Of a stretch of 64,000 nt of DNA, positions 33,055 through 43,959 are shown in pieces. The notes under the pieces were generated by a model that saw only the letters and a list, made by a program, of their open reading frames with translations, ran no database searches and was not told the DNA's origin. How positions within the stretch are numbered: position 1 is the first letter of the stretch; the number at the start of each line of letters is the position of its first letter. The DNA comes from Bretschneidera sinensis. Taxonomy: Eukaryota > Streptophyta > Magnoliopsida > Brassicales > Akaniaceae. The stretch covers positions 100,466,588 through 100,530,587 of the forward strand of contig CM043702.1 in NCBI GenBank assembly GCA_023935145.1, written 5' to 3'. Made by a program: the position numbers and the translations under genes.

Positions 33055-34675
33055 AAAGTGTCTGGCTGAAGACGTAAAACTTAGTGCTCATGGGAGGCAA
33101 CCCACAACATATCCTTTTACTTTTACTGTTTTTCGTATTTCTTTTTTTTTATTATTATTATTTTGTTGTTTTCCAGTTTTACTTTATTATTTACTTTTCA
33201 GGGACAAATAAACGAAGCAGTTCAATTGGTCGTGCACAACTTTCAGCTCCATTCACCTTTGGTTAAAAATGGAGTTTCCTTAACTTTTGCTTTTACATTG
33301 AGGATAATGCTTATCTTAAGTTGGGGGTGGAGGATACGCATTTCTTATTGCATACCATTGAATTGTTGGGTGTCACTTTCCCTTTTTCTCTATTTTTAGC
33401 ATGCTTTGTGTTAGCCTTAGAGTTAATTCACATGTCAATGATATAAACTTAATTGAGATAGCATATAGCATTTAGAAAAAGTTAAATCTTGCTTCGGTTT
33501 GAAATTAATTTAAGCATCAATCTTCATTTGGTTAGAGACTCTAGTTTGTGGTAAGATAGTATGATTAGTCTTAAATATTTAGAAAAGTTTTATGTGTGAT
33601 TATTTTGTGAATATTTTTGCAGTCTCGACAAGCTCTAGAACTTACTTGATAACCACTTGAGGTGAATTCCTAGAATGCACATTACTTAGGATATAATATA
33701 GGTCATTTTTGGACCGTTTGAGCCTGTTAAACATACCATTACTATATTTACCACTAGTCACCTATTTGAGCCTTTTCTTGAAAAAGAAGTGAGCTTTGTT
33801 TCTTTCAATAGCCCATTTACTCACCTTTATGAGCCTAAAGAGAATATTTTATCCTTACCTTTCTCTTAAGAGAACTTAGCTATACACATTTGTTGAGAAG
33901 CACTTAAAAGGAGTAAGGATGGAAATATGAAAAAAAATATCACTACCACAACCCAAGTACATTAAAGGAGATAAGTTAGGGGTTGTAGAAGAAAAAAAAA
34001 TAAAAAAAGGAGGTGAATGGTCTTATACCAAAATACAAAAGAAAAGAAAAGAAAAGTGAATTATGGCAAAGAAAGAAAAAAAAGAAAAGAAAAGTGGTGA
34101 TTTGAGAAAAATGCTCGAAAAATGGTTGAAAAAGTTGGGTGTTGAAGTAAGGATATCTAGTGCTTAAAAGTGGTTGTGTTTAAAGCTAAGAGATTGAGTT
34201 CTTTTACTTGTGAATCCTTCCCATTCTTTCTTAACCTTTACCTTAGCCTAACGTTACAAGCTTATTAAAGACCTATTGATCCAATGTAATGTGATTTTTC
34301 TACAATAGTGGAGAGTGGTTTGAAATGTAAGCATATGGAGCTTGTTTTTGTGATTGATGTCATGCAATTTATCATGTTTTAGAGGCCAAGACTTGTATTC
34401 ATGAATGTTATGCATAAAATCATCCGGATGTTCGGATTAATGGATTGTGGTAAGATGGATGTTAAGAGTCAATAACGATTTTAAGATTGATGTTTGGATT
34501 ATTTTTGGAATTGAGTGATATTTAATGATTCTATGTGCCGTGTGTTTTGTGTAATTTTTGAGACAAAAGTGAATTACTCCTGGTTTAACACTAGCATTGC
34601 TTTGTTTTGTTTTGGTTCCTACTGTAGGATTCATCTCTTGTTTTCGCTTAAATTTTTAGGGACTAGCAATAAGCT
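33055..34675 (+). other. Element C 3' non-coding region
   Basis: Starts with gtctggctgaagacgtaaaac, the conserved post-integrase element. Contains the polypurine-like run taagttgggggtgg near 33320, which resembles the true tract, and an almost pure purine stretch (34026-34098, aagaaaagaaaag repeats). No gene is recognised. Confidence 0.7.
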
Positions 34676-35572
34676 AGTTGGGGGTTGTGATGAGAGTCAT
34701 AAAATTCACTTTAACAATACTTAATTGTTATCACTTTAGGGTTGATCTAGGTTTTAATTACACTTTTATACGTTAACAACTCTAAAGTATCAATCTTGGA
34801 TCATTGATCTATTTCGGTGCATTTTCAGGTACTTTAAGCTCAAAAGAGGAGGAAAAGTTATCATTGCTTGAAGCACAAAGACTTGAGGCATATTAGAAAG
34901 AAGGAATGCTTCCAAAAGGACAAGATGGAGGGCTTAAAAGAGCAACAGCTACTGCTCGCACTGGAAAGGTGTTTCACTAAATTGCCAGAATTGCCCTTAC
35001 AGATCAATAATCTTTGCAAATTAAACTGTATTGATACAAGAAGAATCAGGAGATGAACCATATATGCTTAGAAAAATCCGGAAGTCTATTTTATGGATAA
35101 TTTTACGGTTTGTAAAAATAATTTTTCTAGAGAACGTTATAGCAGTTTTAGTAGACAAAGGTCAGGTTTTGCAGGCTGTACGGGATTTCAGCGTGAAGGG
35201 CATGTGAAGGCTTAAATCCCACATCGGTTAGAAACACATGAGCACCATTGGAGAATCTGAGATCATCAGAAAGTGAATCCAGAGGGCCTTTAAGAGCAAT
35301 CCAGAGGGCCCTTAGGAGGAATCCGAAGTTCTTTTGGAGGGTAAGCTGATAAATTGCCTAAGATTTTGCTACCAAGGGGGAGATGATCATTGAGAGGCCG
35401 AAGGCAACTTGAGGACGCATGAGCCCCATGGCCGACTAGTCTCCAAGCAAGGCGAAGGGATGAATCCCTAGGTGTAGTTGTTCTTATTTTCCTTTATTTG
35501 ATTCAGTTGTAGTTTGGTATTATTTTAATTAAATATTGTTATGTTTTATTCTTTAATTTAATTAGTATATTT
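34676..35572 (+). repeat. Element C polypurine tract and 3' LTR, first part
   Basis: Tract agttgggggttg (34676-34687), then the LTR from 34688 (tgatgagagtcat). Compared with the 5' LTR a segment of roughly 100 bases including the TATA box is missing between gaaacacat and gagcaccat (about 35238). The LTR is cut at 35572 by element E; flanking bases tattt (35568-35572) correspond to gattt (41137-41141) on the other side. Confidence 0.9.
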
Positions 35573-36512
35573 TGTTGGAAATCACCTTGGCAAGATGCCC
35601 AGGTGGTGATCTTCCAAACACCTAAGTCTAGAATGACTTGTAGAAAGAAATACAGCAATCGAACACCAGAACAGAAAATCAAAGAAAGAAAGAAGACAAA
35701 AAATTTGTTATCGAGGTTCGACAATGTGCCTACATCTCCGTGAGTTCCTCCGAACTCTCTGCACTAAATTAAATGGTTCTTACAAGTTACAGCAATCCCC
35801 TTCAAGAAATCAAGTTCTTAAAGAAACAAAAAGAGAAGAAAGGAAGAAGATGAGAACTAACAATGCTCTCTATCTAATCTAGACTTCTCTATCTTTTATA
35901 ACCAGCCTCACTACAAAGAGTCCCTCTTGTGTTTGTCACTCTTACACAATTCTCTCTATGTGTTTACAATTGATCTCACAATGTCACAAACTTGTGTGTT
36001 TCTAATTATTGAAAAATAAGGCTAGGAAACCCCTTTTATAGCCTTTCACTTCTAGGACATTCTTGTGAATCAATCTCCTCCATTTGATCATGATCTCCTT
36101 TAAATCTTAGCCCTTTATCATTCTCCAAGTGGTGCTGTGCGTTTTGGTGTTGCGCACACACACTTAAGAGGGTCCTAAAGCATGCTGCCTATGTGTGCAG
36201 TAGTGTGCCTGGGCGGTGTGCACTGCCGTGCTGGTGCATACCTGATGGTGTGCATGCTGGGAGGCATGACACTGGGTGTGCGTGCTGCGACGCACACTGG
36301 TGCTGCTCCCTTCTGCTACTGTGCACACACCCTTCTGCTTGTGTGCAGAAGTGCGCACACTAGTGCGCATGGCCTTCCCTTACTCCAAATTGATGCACAC
36401 ACATGTGTGCAGTCTTCTAACTTGCTGAAATTTAATTCTCCACCCTTGGTTTAGACTTTAACAATCTTTGAACCATGGTTGGACTTGTGCAAACCTTAGA
36501 CAAATACCAACA
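35573..36512 (-). repeat. Element E 3' LTR
   Basis: Starts tgttggaaatcacc and ends taccaaca. TATAAAAG on the - strand at 36033-36040. U3 (about 36135-36410 on +) holds many gtgcgcac and gtgtgcac motifs, taking the place of the cgcggcctg motifs in element A. Directly inside is the polypurine run (+ atctctacctttgt, from 36513). Confidence 0.92.
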
Positions 36513-36592
36513 ATCTCTACCTTTGTCTAAGTGTTTAAACCTGAACCATTGTGCAGAAAGCTTCGGGATCCAAACTCATCATGAGTCATCTA

Positions 36593-37585
36593 TCAACCCA
36601 CTCCTATTTTAAGTAGTCCAAGGTAATGATTGAACTTACTTAGAGGTAGAACTTTAGTACCCAAATCTGCAGGATTTTCTTCCGTAATCTTCTTGTCAAC
36701 ATGAATGCAGCCTTTCGTTCCATTTTTCGGAATATAATGATACCGAACATCCATATGCTTCATCCCCTCATGGAACACTAGATTCTTCCACAAGTACCAT
36801 GCACTTTGGCTTTCCAAAGATACCACCACCTGCTCTTTTAGGACCTCCTACTCGTCCAACAACCCTTTGCACCCCATAGCCTCCTTTATGGCTTCCGTAG
36901 CCGCTATGCATTCTGCCCCGGTTGTTATGAGTGCTACCATTAGCTGCCACTGAGCCTTCAAATACCTCAGCAACCACTTCATCCTAAGCCAATGCTTCTG
37001 TCCGAGACTACTCAAAAATCTATTGAGAACACCCATTGCCCAAGAAACCCTCAACCGATTTCTCTCCTTTTCTTGGATTCTACACATCCCAAGGATCTTT
37101 TGTGTAAGGCTGAGATCCTTCCTCTCGAACTCCTCACTAAGTTGAGATGTAAACGTTTTCATCTTCTCCCTGCTGATCCGATCCAACAGCACATCATTGA
37201 CATAGATGAGGATACTCACCATCTTCTCCACCTTGTGTCTAGGTGAGAAAGTTTATGTGAAGTCTATGTCTTCTCTTCTTGTGAACCCATTTGCCACCAT
37301 CCTAGCTTTGTTCTGGACTCCATCTCCTAGAGGGTACCCTTCTTTGATCTTGTAAGTGCACTTACATTCCACAACTCTCTGATTTCCTAGAATTTTTACC
37401 AATTCCCAGAAGTTGTTCTCCCTCAAAGAATCCATTTCTTCCTCCATAGCCAGCTGCCACTTTAACGAATCCTTACACTCCATGGCATCCATGTAAGTCT
37501 CTTGTTCACTCATCCCTCCTTCTATCCTAGGAGATACTGCATCCACAGCATCCGCAAACCCATATCTCAAGGGTGGTCGAACCAC
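36593..37585 (-). pseudogene. Element E reverse transcriptase and RNase H remnants
   Basis: RT begins as in A (VRPPLRYGFAD; EMDSLRENNFWELV; YKIKEGYPLGDG; NGFTRREDIDFT) and then jumps near 37245 straight to the catalytic box region, deleting about 300 bases relative to A. The box itself reads YVND instead of YVDD (37193-37204), removing a catalytic Asp. A second deletion joins RLRVSW to AMGVLNRFLSS and a third joins RYLK to the RNase H block ([19 protein letters not shown]). RNase H ends with HEGMKHMDVRYHYIPKNG. Not functional. Confidence 0.87.
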
Positions 37586-39111
37586 TCTCCTTTCCCTGTC
37601 TCTTGTGAGCTGGTAGTCATTAACTGCATCAACCTCTTCTTATTCAGCCTCTCCTTCTTGAGTTTCTTGAGCATGGCCTTCATCCAAGGGCTCTACCTGG
37701 TCCAAACCCTCTTGCCTCCTCTACTCTACCTGAACTGGGTTCTCCTTGATGCGATGCTCCACAACTTTCGGTTTGGTTTGCTTACTAGCCCATGCAGGGT
37801 TAGTTTTCTCCAAGTAGGGAAATAATAATTCATTAAAGATAACATCCCTACTTATGATCAGTTTCATGCCTTTTTTTTCTAAGGACCACAACCTATATCC
37901 CTTAACCCCATCACCATATCCTAAAAATACACATTTTCTAGATCTAGGGTCAAGTTTATCCTCCTTTTGATGTGCATATGTTGCACACCCAAAAGTCCTA
38001 AGGTTGTTTAATTCAGGGGGTTTTCCACTCCACATCTCCATGGGAGTCTTGAGCTCTAAAGCTCTAGAGGGTGATCTATTTATCAAGTATACAGCTATAG
38101 CCACAGCTTCTCCCCAAAATTATTTTGGTAAACCAGATCCTATTAACATGCACCTAACCTTTTCCATAAGGGTCTTATTCATCCACTCAGCAACTCCACT
38201 TTGCTGAGGGGTTTCCACAACTGTCCTATGTCTTAGAATGCCATTTAACCTACAGAATTGATCAAGTTTTTGGTTAAAAATTTCAAAGCCAATATCGGTT
38301 CTTATCCTCTTAACTACTCTACCCATGTGAGTCTCAACCAGCCCTTTCGACACCCCTAATTTATTCAAGGCATCTGATTTATTCTTAACCAAATAAATCC
38401 ATATTCTTCTTGAATAATCATCAATTAAAGATAGAAAGTAAATGTTACCACTCTATGTTGGTGTCCTTGCTGATCCCTAAAGGTCCGCATGAATGTAGTC
38501 AAGAATGCTCTTAGACTTATGCACTCCGGTGTTGAAGCTGACTCAATGTTGCTGCCCAAGAATGCAACTCTCATAGAAATCCAGTTATTCTACTTTGTCA
38601 CCACCAAGTAGACCATCCTTGCTAAGAACTTGCAGGCCCTTTTCACTCATGTGTCCCAAGCGAGTGTGCCAAAGGGTTGCCTTGTCCATCTCAGCCATCA
38701 AGCTTGCTGCTTAATCATTGATTTCTGTCTCTCCGATCATCTCATAGAGTCTATCGTTTCTTGCTGCCTTGATCACTACCAAAGATTCCTTGGCCACATT
38801 GATCTTGCCTCCTTTACTTTGCATGTATACCCTATGGAATCCAGCTACTCCAATGAGATCAAGTTCCTCTTCAAATCTGGAATATACCTCACATTTGCCA
38901 GCAGCCTTGTCATTCCATCAAACATCCTTACTTGGATGTCTCCCATGTCTCTCACTTGGCAAGAATTGTCATTCCTCAAGAAGATCCTTCCATCATTGAT
39001 CTCCTTGAAATTCTTGAACCATTCCCAGTGAGGGCACATGTGATAAGTGCACCCGGTATCCAAGATCCATTTCTTGCTACCTTCTTGCCCTTTGCTCATA
39101 TCCAAGCACAC
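37586..39111 (-). pseudogene. Element E protease and integrase
   Basis: Protease site WILDTGCTYHMCPHWEWF near 39060. The pre-integrase and first integrase part (38400-38840) is broken by several stops. The core continues 38392-38120 with IRTDIGFE (second Asp kept, Asn of DNG changed to Ile) and TPQQSGVAEWMNKT (catalytic Glu kept, unlike A and H). The C-terminal part 38104-37721 has FGCATYAHQKEDKLDPRSRK and VFLGYGDGVKGYRLW, then the linker to RT. Confidence 0.86.
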
Positions 39112-39159
39112 AACAAGAACATCATCACCTTGCTGTTCTCCTTTGGCAACCGAAGCCTC

Positions 39160-39963
39160 TCAATTGTTGGTATGGCTTCTCCTCTCATCCCATATCCTCT
39201 TCTTGCAATCTTTCTTGAAATGGCCCTCCTTGTTGCAGTAGAAGCATCTTCTTCCTCCTCCAAGTCTTTTCTTGGAATGAGATCTCCCATGGTTCTTCCC
39301 TCTACCTCTTGATTTCTCTCGGTAGTTGCCATGGTTACTATTGCCATTCCGAGTTGCTGGCCTTCCTCTTACGAACAGCCCATCTCCACTTGATGTCTCC
39401 TTCATCTTGGCCTTGAAATCTTGTGCCCTTATGGCATTGATCATAATCACCTTTGTCAAAGTATCCCTTCTATACTCAATGGCATTAATCAAGTTATCAA
39501 AGCAATCAGGAAGAGAATTTAACAAAATGACAGCCAATTGTTCACCAGGAAAAATAATGCTACAGCTATTTAAATCTTGAACTAGCTTACTAAAGACATC
39601 AAGATTATCTTACAACTCTTTACTAGGGTCCATTTTAAAAGCAAAGATTCTTTTAAGAAGATAAATCTTGTTAGGAAGAGTTTTGGTAAGAAACAACTCA
39701 TTTAGTTTCTTCCATATGACAGTTGGATCCTCCGAGTCTCCGCACTCCCTTGTGACATTATCCGACATGTGCAAGAAAATGGTGTTGCAAGCTATCTTTT
39801 TCATCTCGATCTGCTAGTCCTCTGTAACACTTGCTGGAAAAGCATCATCTTCTCCAATAGCCAAGTCCACTTTCTATTGCATTAGAACAGCCTTGATCTT
39901 CCGCTTCCAAAGGGCAAAGTCTCCCTTTCCATCAAACTTCTCTACACAGAAATTTGAAGCCAT
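39160..39963 (-). pseudogene. Element E gag
   Basis: Start chosen at the ATG complement 39961-39963 (MASNFCVEKFDGKGDFALWK), at the same distance from the primer site as in A. Stops appear after AVLMQ and SVTED and near 39607. The core MKKIACNTIFLHMSDNVTRE and AVILLNSLPDCFDNLINAIE are recognisable, and the zinc knuckle CFYCNKEGHFKKDC near 39200-39245 is intact. Confidence 0.87.
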
Positions 39964-40203
39964 ATTTTGCTGACAAGATCCTAGATTTATGCACTACCCA
40001 TAAATGCTTTTTTCAACCTTAAGAACACAGATCGAAGATCGATCTTAACACCGTTCTTGAATCAACCTTCAAGAACACGATCAGATCTTGATATTTACAC
40101 CGTTCTTGAATCACCCGAGAAGTTGATCTTTGATTCTTGGAGTCTTGGCTCCGTCACCTTCTTGTTCTTGCCCCAATACCCAGCTGTGCATCTCTGATAC
40201 CAC

Positions 40204-41136
40204 TGTTGGAAATCACCTTGACAAGATGCCCAGGTGGTGATCTTCCAAATACCTAAGTCTAGAATGACTTGTAGAAAGAAATACAGCAATCGAACACAAG
40301 AATAGAAAATCAAAGAAAGAAAGAAGACAAGCAATTTGTTATCAAGGTTTGGCAATGTGCCTACGTCCCCGTGAGTTCCTTCGAACTCTCTAAACTAAAT
40401 CAAATGGTTCTTATAAGTTATAGCAATCCCTTTCAAGAAATCAAGTTCTTGAAGAAACAAGAAGAGAAGAAAGGAAGAAGATGAGAATTAACAATGCTCT
40501 CTATCTAATCTAGACGTCTCTATCTTTTACAACCATCCTTTCTACAAAGAGTCTCTCTTGTGTTTGTCACTCTTACACAATTCTCTCTATGTGTTTACAA
40601 TTGATCTCACAATGTCACAAACTTGTGTGTTTCTAATTATTGAAAAATGAGGCTAGGAAACCCCTTTTATAGCCTTTCACTTCTTGGACATTCTTTTGAA
40701 TCAATCTCCTCCCTTTGATCATGATCTCCTTTAAGTCTTATCCCTTCATCATTCTCCAAGTGGTGCTGTGCATTTTGGTGTTGCGCACACACACTTAAGA
40801 GGGTCCTAAAGCATGTTGCCTATGTGTGCAACAGTGTGCCTGGGCGGTGCGGCGCTGGTACATACCTGATGGTGTGCATGCTAAGAGGTGCAATGTTGGG
40901 TGTGCACGCTGCGGTGCACACTGGTGTTGCTCCCTTCTGCTGCTATGCGCACACCCTTCTGCTTGTGTGCAGAAGTGCGCACACTAGTGCACATGGCCTT
41001 CCCTTGCTCCAAGTTGATGCACACACATGTGTGCAGTCTTCTAACTTGCTAAAATTTAATCCTCCACCATTGGTTTAGACTTTAACCATCTTTGAACCAT
41101 GGTTGGACCTATACAAACCTTAGACAAATACCAACA
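40204..41136 (-). repeat. Element E 5' LTR with adjacent primer site
   Basis: Partner of 35573-36512. TATAAAAG on the - strand at 40664-40671. The primer site lies just left (40191-40202), reading TGGTATCAGAGA, one base off the usual Met-tRNA site. The gtgcgcac-rich U3 block is at about 40770-41030. Confidence 0.92.
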
Positions 41137-41141
41137 GATTT

Positions 41142-41682
41142 CTTATTAGTCCGGTGATTGCATGCTTCTTTTCCATATAAGTCTAGTCATGCTCTTCTTA
41201 TGTGTATTTGTTTGGGTGTGATTGAGTCTGATAGATCTCTTTTATAGATTTGTCCATTGCTGCGGTATTGTCATTTAGATATATCGTCGTCTTTTGATAA
41301 TTTATAAGTTATGTCATATGTGCTTGAAAGTAAAGAATAATTCATATCAATTACATTAGGGTTTATACATATGCTTTAATTGAATATTTTTCGATTGCCT
41401 GTTTGGGATGTGAAACTTGCAATCGAGATAAAAACAACTTAATCAAGTTAGGATTAGGGCAACGAACCTAGGAAGGATTTCCAAAACCTTGTTGTTTCTT
41501 TATTATATTATCTATCAATTATTTACATAATTTTCACACAATCAACAATTCAGATTTTGTCACTTTAACTTTTATCGTTTGTGTTGAGTTTTACACCTTC
41601 TTTTATAATTAGTTTATTTCCCTGTGGAATCGATACTCTAAAGTTATACTACAATTACCGCGTTATACTTTGGGCATAATCA
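41142..41682 (+). repeat. Element C 3' LTR, second part
   Basis: Continues the LTR after element E (cttattagtccggtgattgc) and ends gggcataatca, followed by the target duplication acacc (41683-41687). Confidence 0.9.
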
Positions 41683-41687
41683 ACACC

Positions 41688-42022
41688 GCCATTTCTGCGG
41701 GGCAGCGACTCAGAGTGGATGCTGAGGCCCGTACCCAGGAGGCTTTGGAGGATTCCCTAGTGTCTTTCAGAGACTCAGCCTCATACCAGATGACGTTTGA
41801 GGAGGAGGGAGGCTTGCAATATGTCAAAGACTTTTTGGAATCCAAGAGGGGGTTGAGGCTCTTTATCCTGAGACTGATTTTTTGGCTCTAGACCTGCTTG
41901 GTCCTCTAGAGGACGAAGAGGTGGCTGCGATTGAGGCAGAGGTATCAGTTTTTCCTGGTGAAAAGGAGCCAGCTGCTCAGCCGGAGGTCGAGGCCAAGGT
42001 TGACGGAGAGGCCACCCCATGA
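41688..42022 (+). pseudogene. Additional ORF of Tat element B, 3' part
   Basis: Sequence on the far side of element C continues the additional ORF cut at 19305. One frame reads ISAGQRLRVDAEARTQEALE and SYQMTFEEEGGLQYVKDFLE, acidic and helix-rich, consistent with the coiled-coil C-terminal part of these proteins. A frameshift near 41852 changes frame; the end is an acidic tail with PGEKEPAAQPEVEAKVDGEA and a stop at 42020-42022. A short AT-rich trailer (ccttgtacttcaaagtcgttag, from 42054) follows, a likely 3' UTR. It converges with the integrase on the other strand. Confidence 0.7.
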
Positions 42023-42229
42023 AGGTTTAGACTTATTTTTTTTTCTTATTTTCTCCTTGTACTTCAAAGTCGTTAGTGCCTTTTGTAAGTTTTTTGGAAT
42101 TTTTAATGAAATTTCTATTTTTTGTCCTTCAAACTTGTCATCTTTTATTACAATTATTTTTTTGTCATTAAGACTTAAGCCAACCCAACCCCTTTCGTGA
42201 ACCATAGTCGAGACGTGAGTTATTGGTAG

Positions 42230-43271
42230 AATTGTCGAAGATTTTCGGCATTCTAAGTATGGGGAATGGGTTTTCCACTTAGTTCCTCAAGCTCGAAGGT
42301 GCCGACTCGGTATATCCTCTTAATACGGTACGGGCTTTCCCAGTTCGGGACCAACTTTCCCGTTTCTCGTGGGTGGGACACTTCATTTTTTCGTAAGACG
42401 AGGTCATACAACCTGAAGTTTCTACTTCAGACTAGAGAATTGTAATACCTGGCGGCCCTCTGTAATAGGTGGCTAATCGGATCTGGGCCTCATCCCGAGC
42501 TTCATCGATGAGATCAACGTTCATTCGTAGGGCTTCTTCATTATTGTTCCTTTCGAAACTTTGTACTCATAGTGAGGGCACCCTGATCTCCAAGGGGATG
42601 ACTGCTTCAAAACTGTAAGACATAAAGAAGGGGGTTTCCCCAGTGGGTGTTCAGGCAGTGTTCCGATATGCCCAGAGTACGTTTAGCAAGTGGTTGGTCC
42701 ATTGCCTGTTTGCTTCGTCTAATCTCCTTTTGATACCTTGCAAAAGTGTTATGTTGGTTTGTTCGACTTGCCCGTTGGCCTGTGGATACCCGATGGAGGA
42801 GAAGTGGTGTTCGATGTGCAGTTCTTCGCATAGTACTTTGAATCAAGCACTATCAAATTGCTTGCCATTGTTCATTACTAGTATACGAGGAATGCTGAAA
42901 CGGCACACTATAGATTTCCAAACGAAGTTCCAAGCCTGGTGGTCGGTTATGCCGTCCAATGGTTCGGCTTTTACCCACTTAGTGAAATACTCCATCGCAA
43001 CTATAAGGTACTTCTGTTGGCCTGGTGCTGCTGTGAAAGGGCCGAGGAAGTCCATCCCCCCATGGCGAAGGGGAGCGAGCTGGTGATCGAAGTGAGAGGA
43101 TTTGTCGACCGATGGGAGATTACATGGTACTATTGATAACCATTGCATTTTTTTACCAATTCCATGACTTCTCTTCGCATATAGGGCCAATAGTAGCCTT
43201 AACAAAGAATTTTGAAGGCTAGGGCTCGGCCTCCAAATTGGTTTCCACAGATTCCTACATGATTTTCCCAA
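42230..43271 (-). pseudogene. Element B integrase
   Basis: Zinc-domain remains at 43100-43215, then the core: GGMDFLGPFTAAPGQQKYL (first Asp), VAMEYFTKWVKAEPL, and VMNNGKQF where the second catalytic Asp is Asn (42870-42872). A frameshift near 42845 leads to another frame with GYPQANGQVEQTNI (catalytic Glu kept), QWTNHLLNVLWAYR and the C-terminal part to about 42230. It is the only part of pol beyond protease that B retains. Confidence 0.85.
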
Positions 43272-43545
43272 AGGACATAGTTGGACTCGGTTTGCCCCAT
43301 GCAGTCTAGATAGGGCGTCGTGAGACCTCTTTTGTATAATTGATCGTCTATGATCGTATACCGTAATGCTCGGGAGATGATTTTTCGGGTTTCATTTCTT
43401 TACTAGGGGAGCTGGCCATCCTGTAAGAGTATTTGTCAGTCGATGGGAGATTATAGAGTACTGTTGATAACCTTTGCATTTTTTTACCAATTCCATGGCT
43501 TCTCTTCATATACTGGGCCAGTAGTAGCCTTAACAAAGAATTTTG
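43105..43545 (-). repeat. Direct duplication of the integrase start in element B
   Basis: 43105-43215 and 43433-43545 are about 90% alike (both contain tttttttaccaattccatg and gccttaacaaagaattttga). The outer copy is joined straight onto protease sequence at about 43535-43545. This marks the deletion of RT and RNase H. Confidence 0.85.
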
Positions 43546-43955
43546 AAGGTGTGACTACCGAGGATCATATTGTAAGATGATGGTTGTCTGACTACCAGGA
43601 AAGTAGTATGCACAGTGGTCACTTGTGGAGTTATTCCTGTGGTGATTAGGAGAACTATACTGCCCTCAGCAAACACTGGGCCCCCCAAGAAATAGTAGAG
43701 TGGGATGGAAACTGGCTCCAGTTGAGCATCTTCCAACTGTATCTGCTAGAACACGTCAGAGAATAGGATATCGACCGAACTCCCGTTGTCGACTAGGATG
43801 TACCTAACGTCGTAGTTGGCCACGAGAAGGAAGATAACCACGGCATCGTCATGCGGGGTCTAGACCCCCTCCAGATCTTCGTCCATGAAAATGATTGCGT
43901 AGTTCATCTTTCTGCACTTGTGGGGTCCACAGACTAAGGCCACAGACTTGATGTA
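43530..43955 (-). pseudogene. Element B aspartic protease
   Basis: A frame read from 43955 downward gives CGPHKCRKMNYAIIFMDEDL, then TPHDDAVVIFLLVANYDVRY, LVDNGSSVDILF (active site Asp in DNGSS, about 43779-43793), and then SIPLYYFLGGPVFAEGSIVL and VVRQPSSYNMILG. Stops occur near 43860 and 43745. It matches element G's protease almost motif for motif. Confidence 0.87.
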
Positions 43956-43959
43956 GGTC

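Larger units (their letters stand above)
35573..41136 (-). mobile_element. Element E: Ty1/copia retrotransposon related to A, with internal deletions
   Basis: 5.56 kb; LTRs 35573-36512 (940 bp) and 40204-41136 (933 bp), TG...CA ends, target duplication gattt with one mutated base on the left. The Met-tRNA primer site is at 40191-40202 on the - strand. Gag-pol is similar to element A but RT has lost at least three segments. It interrupts the 3' LTR of C. Confidence 0.94.
19306..41682 (+). mobile_element. Element C: Athila-type Ty3/gypsy retrotransposon, pol-deleted, nested in B and hosting D and E
   Basis: Outer ends are TGATGAGAG... and ...CATAATCA with a perfect target duplication acacc (19301-19305 and 41683-41687). 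The 5' LTR is split by D and the 3' LTR by E. Internal order is Asp-tRNA-type primer site, gag, protease, a short RT remnant, a long non-coding 3' region, polypurine tract. RT core, RNase H and integrase are missing. LTRs differ at about 6 of the first 120 bases. Confidence 0.92.
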
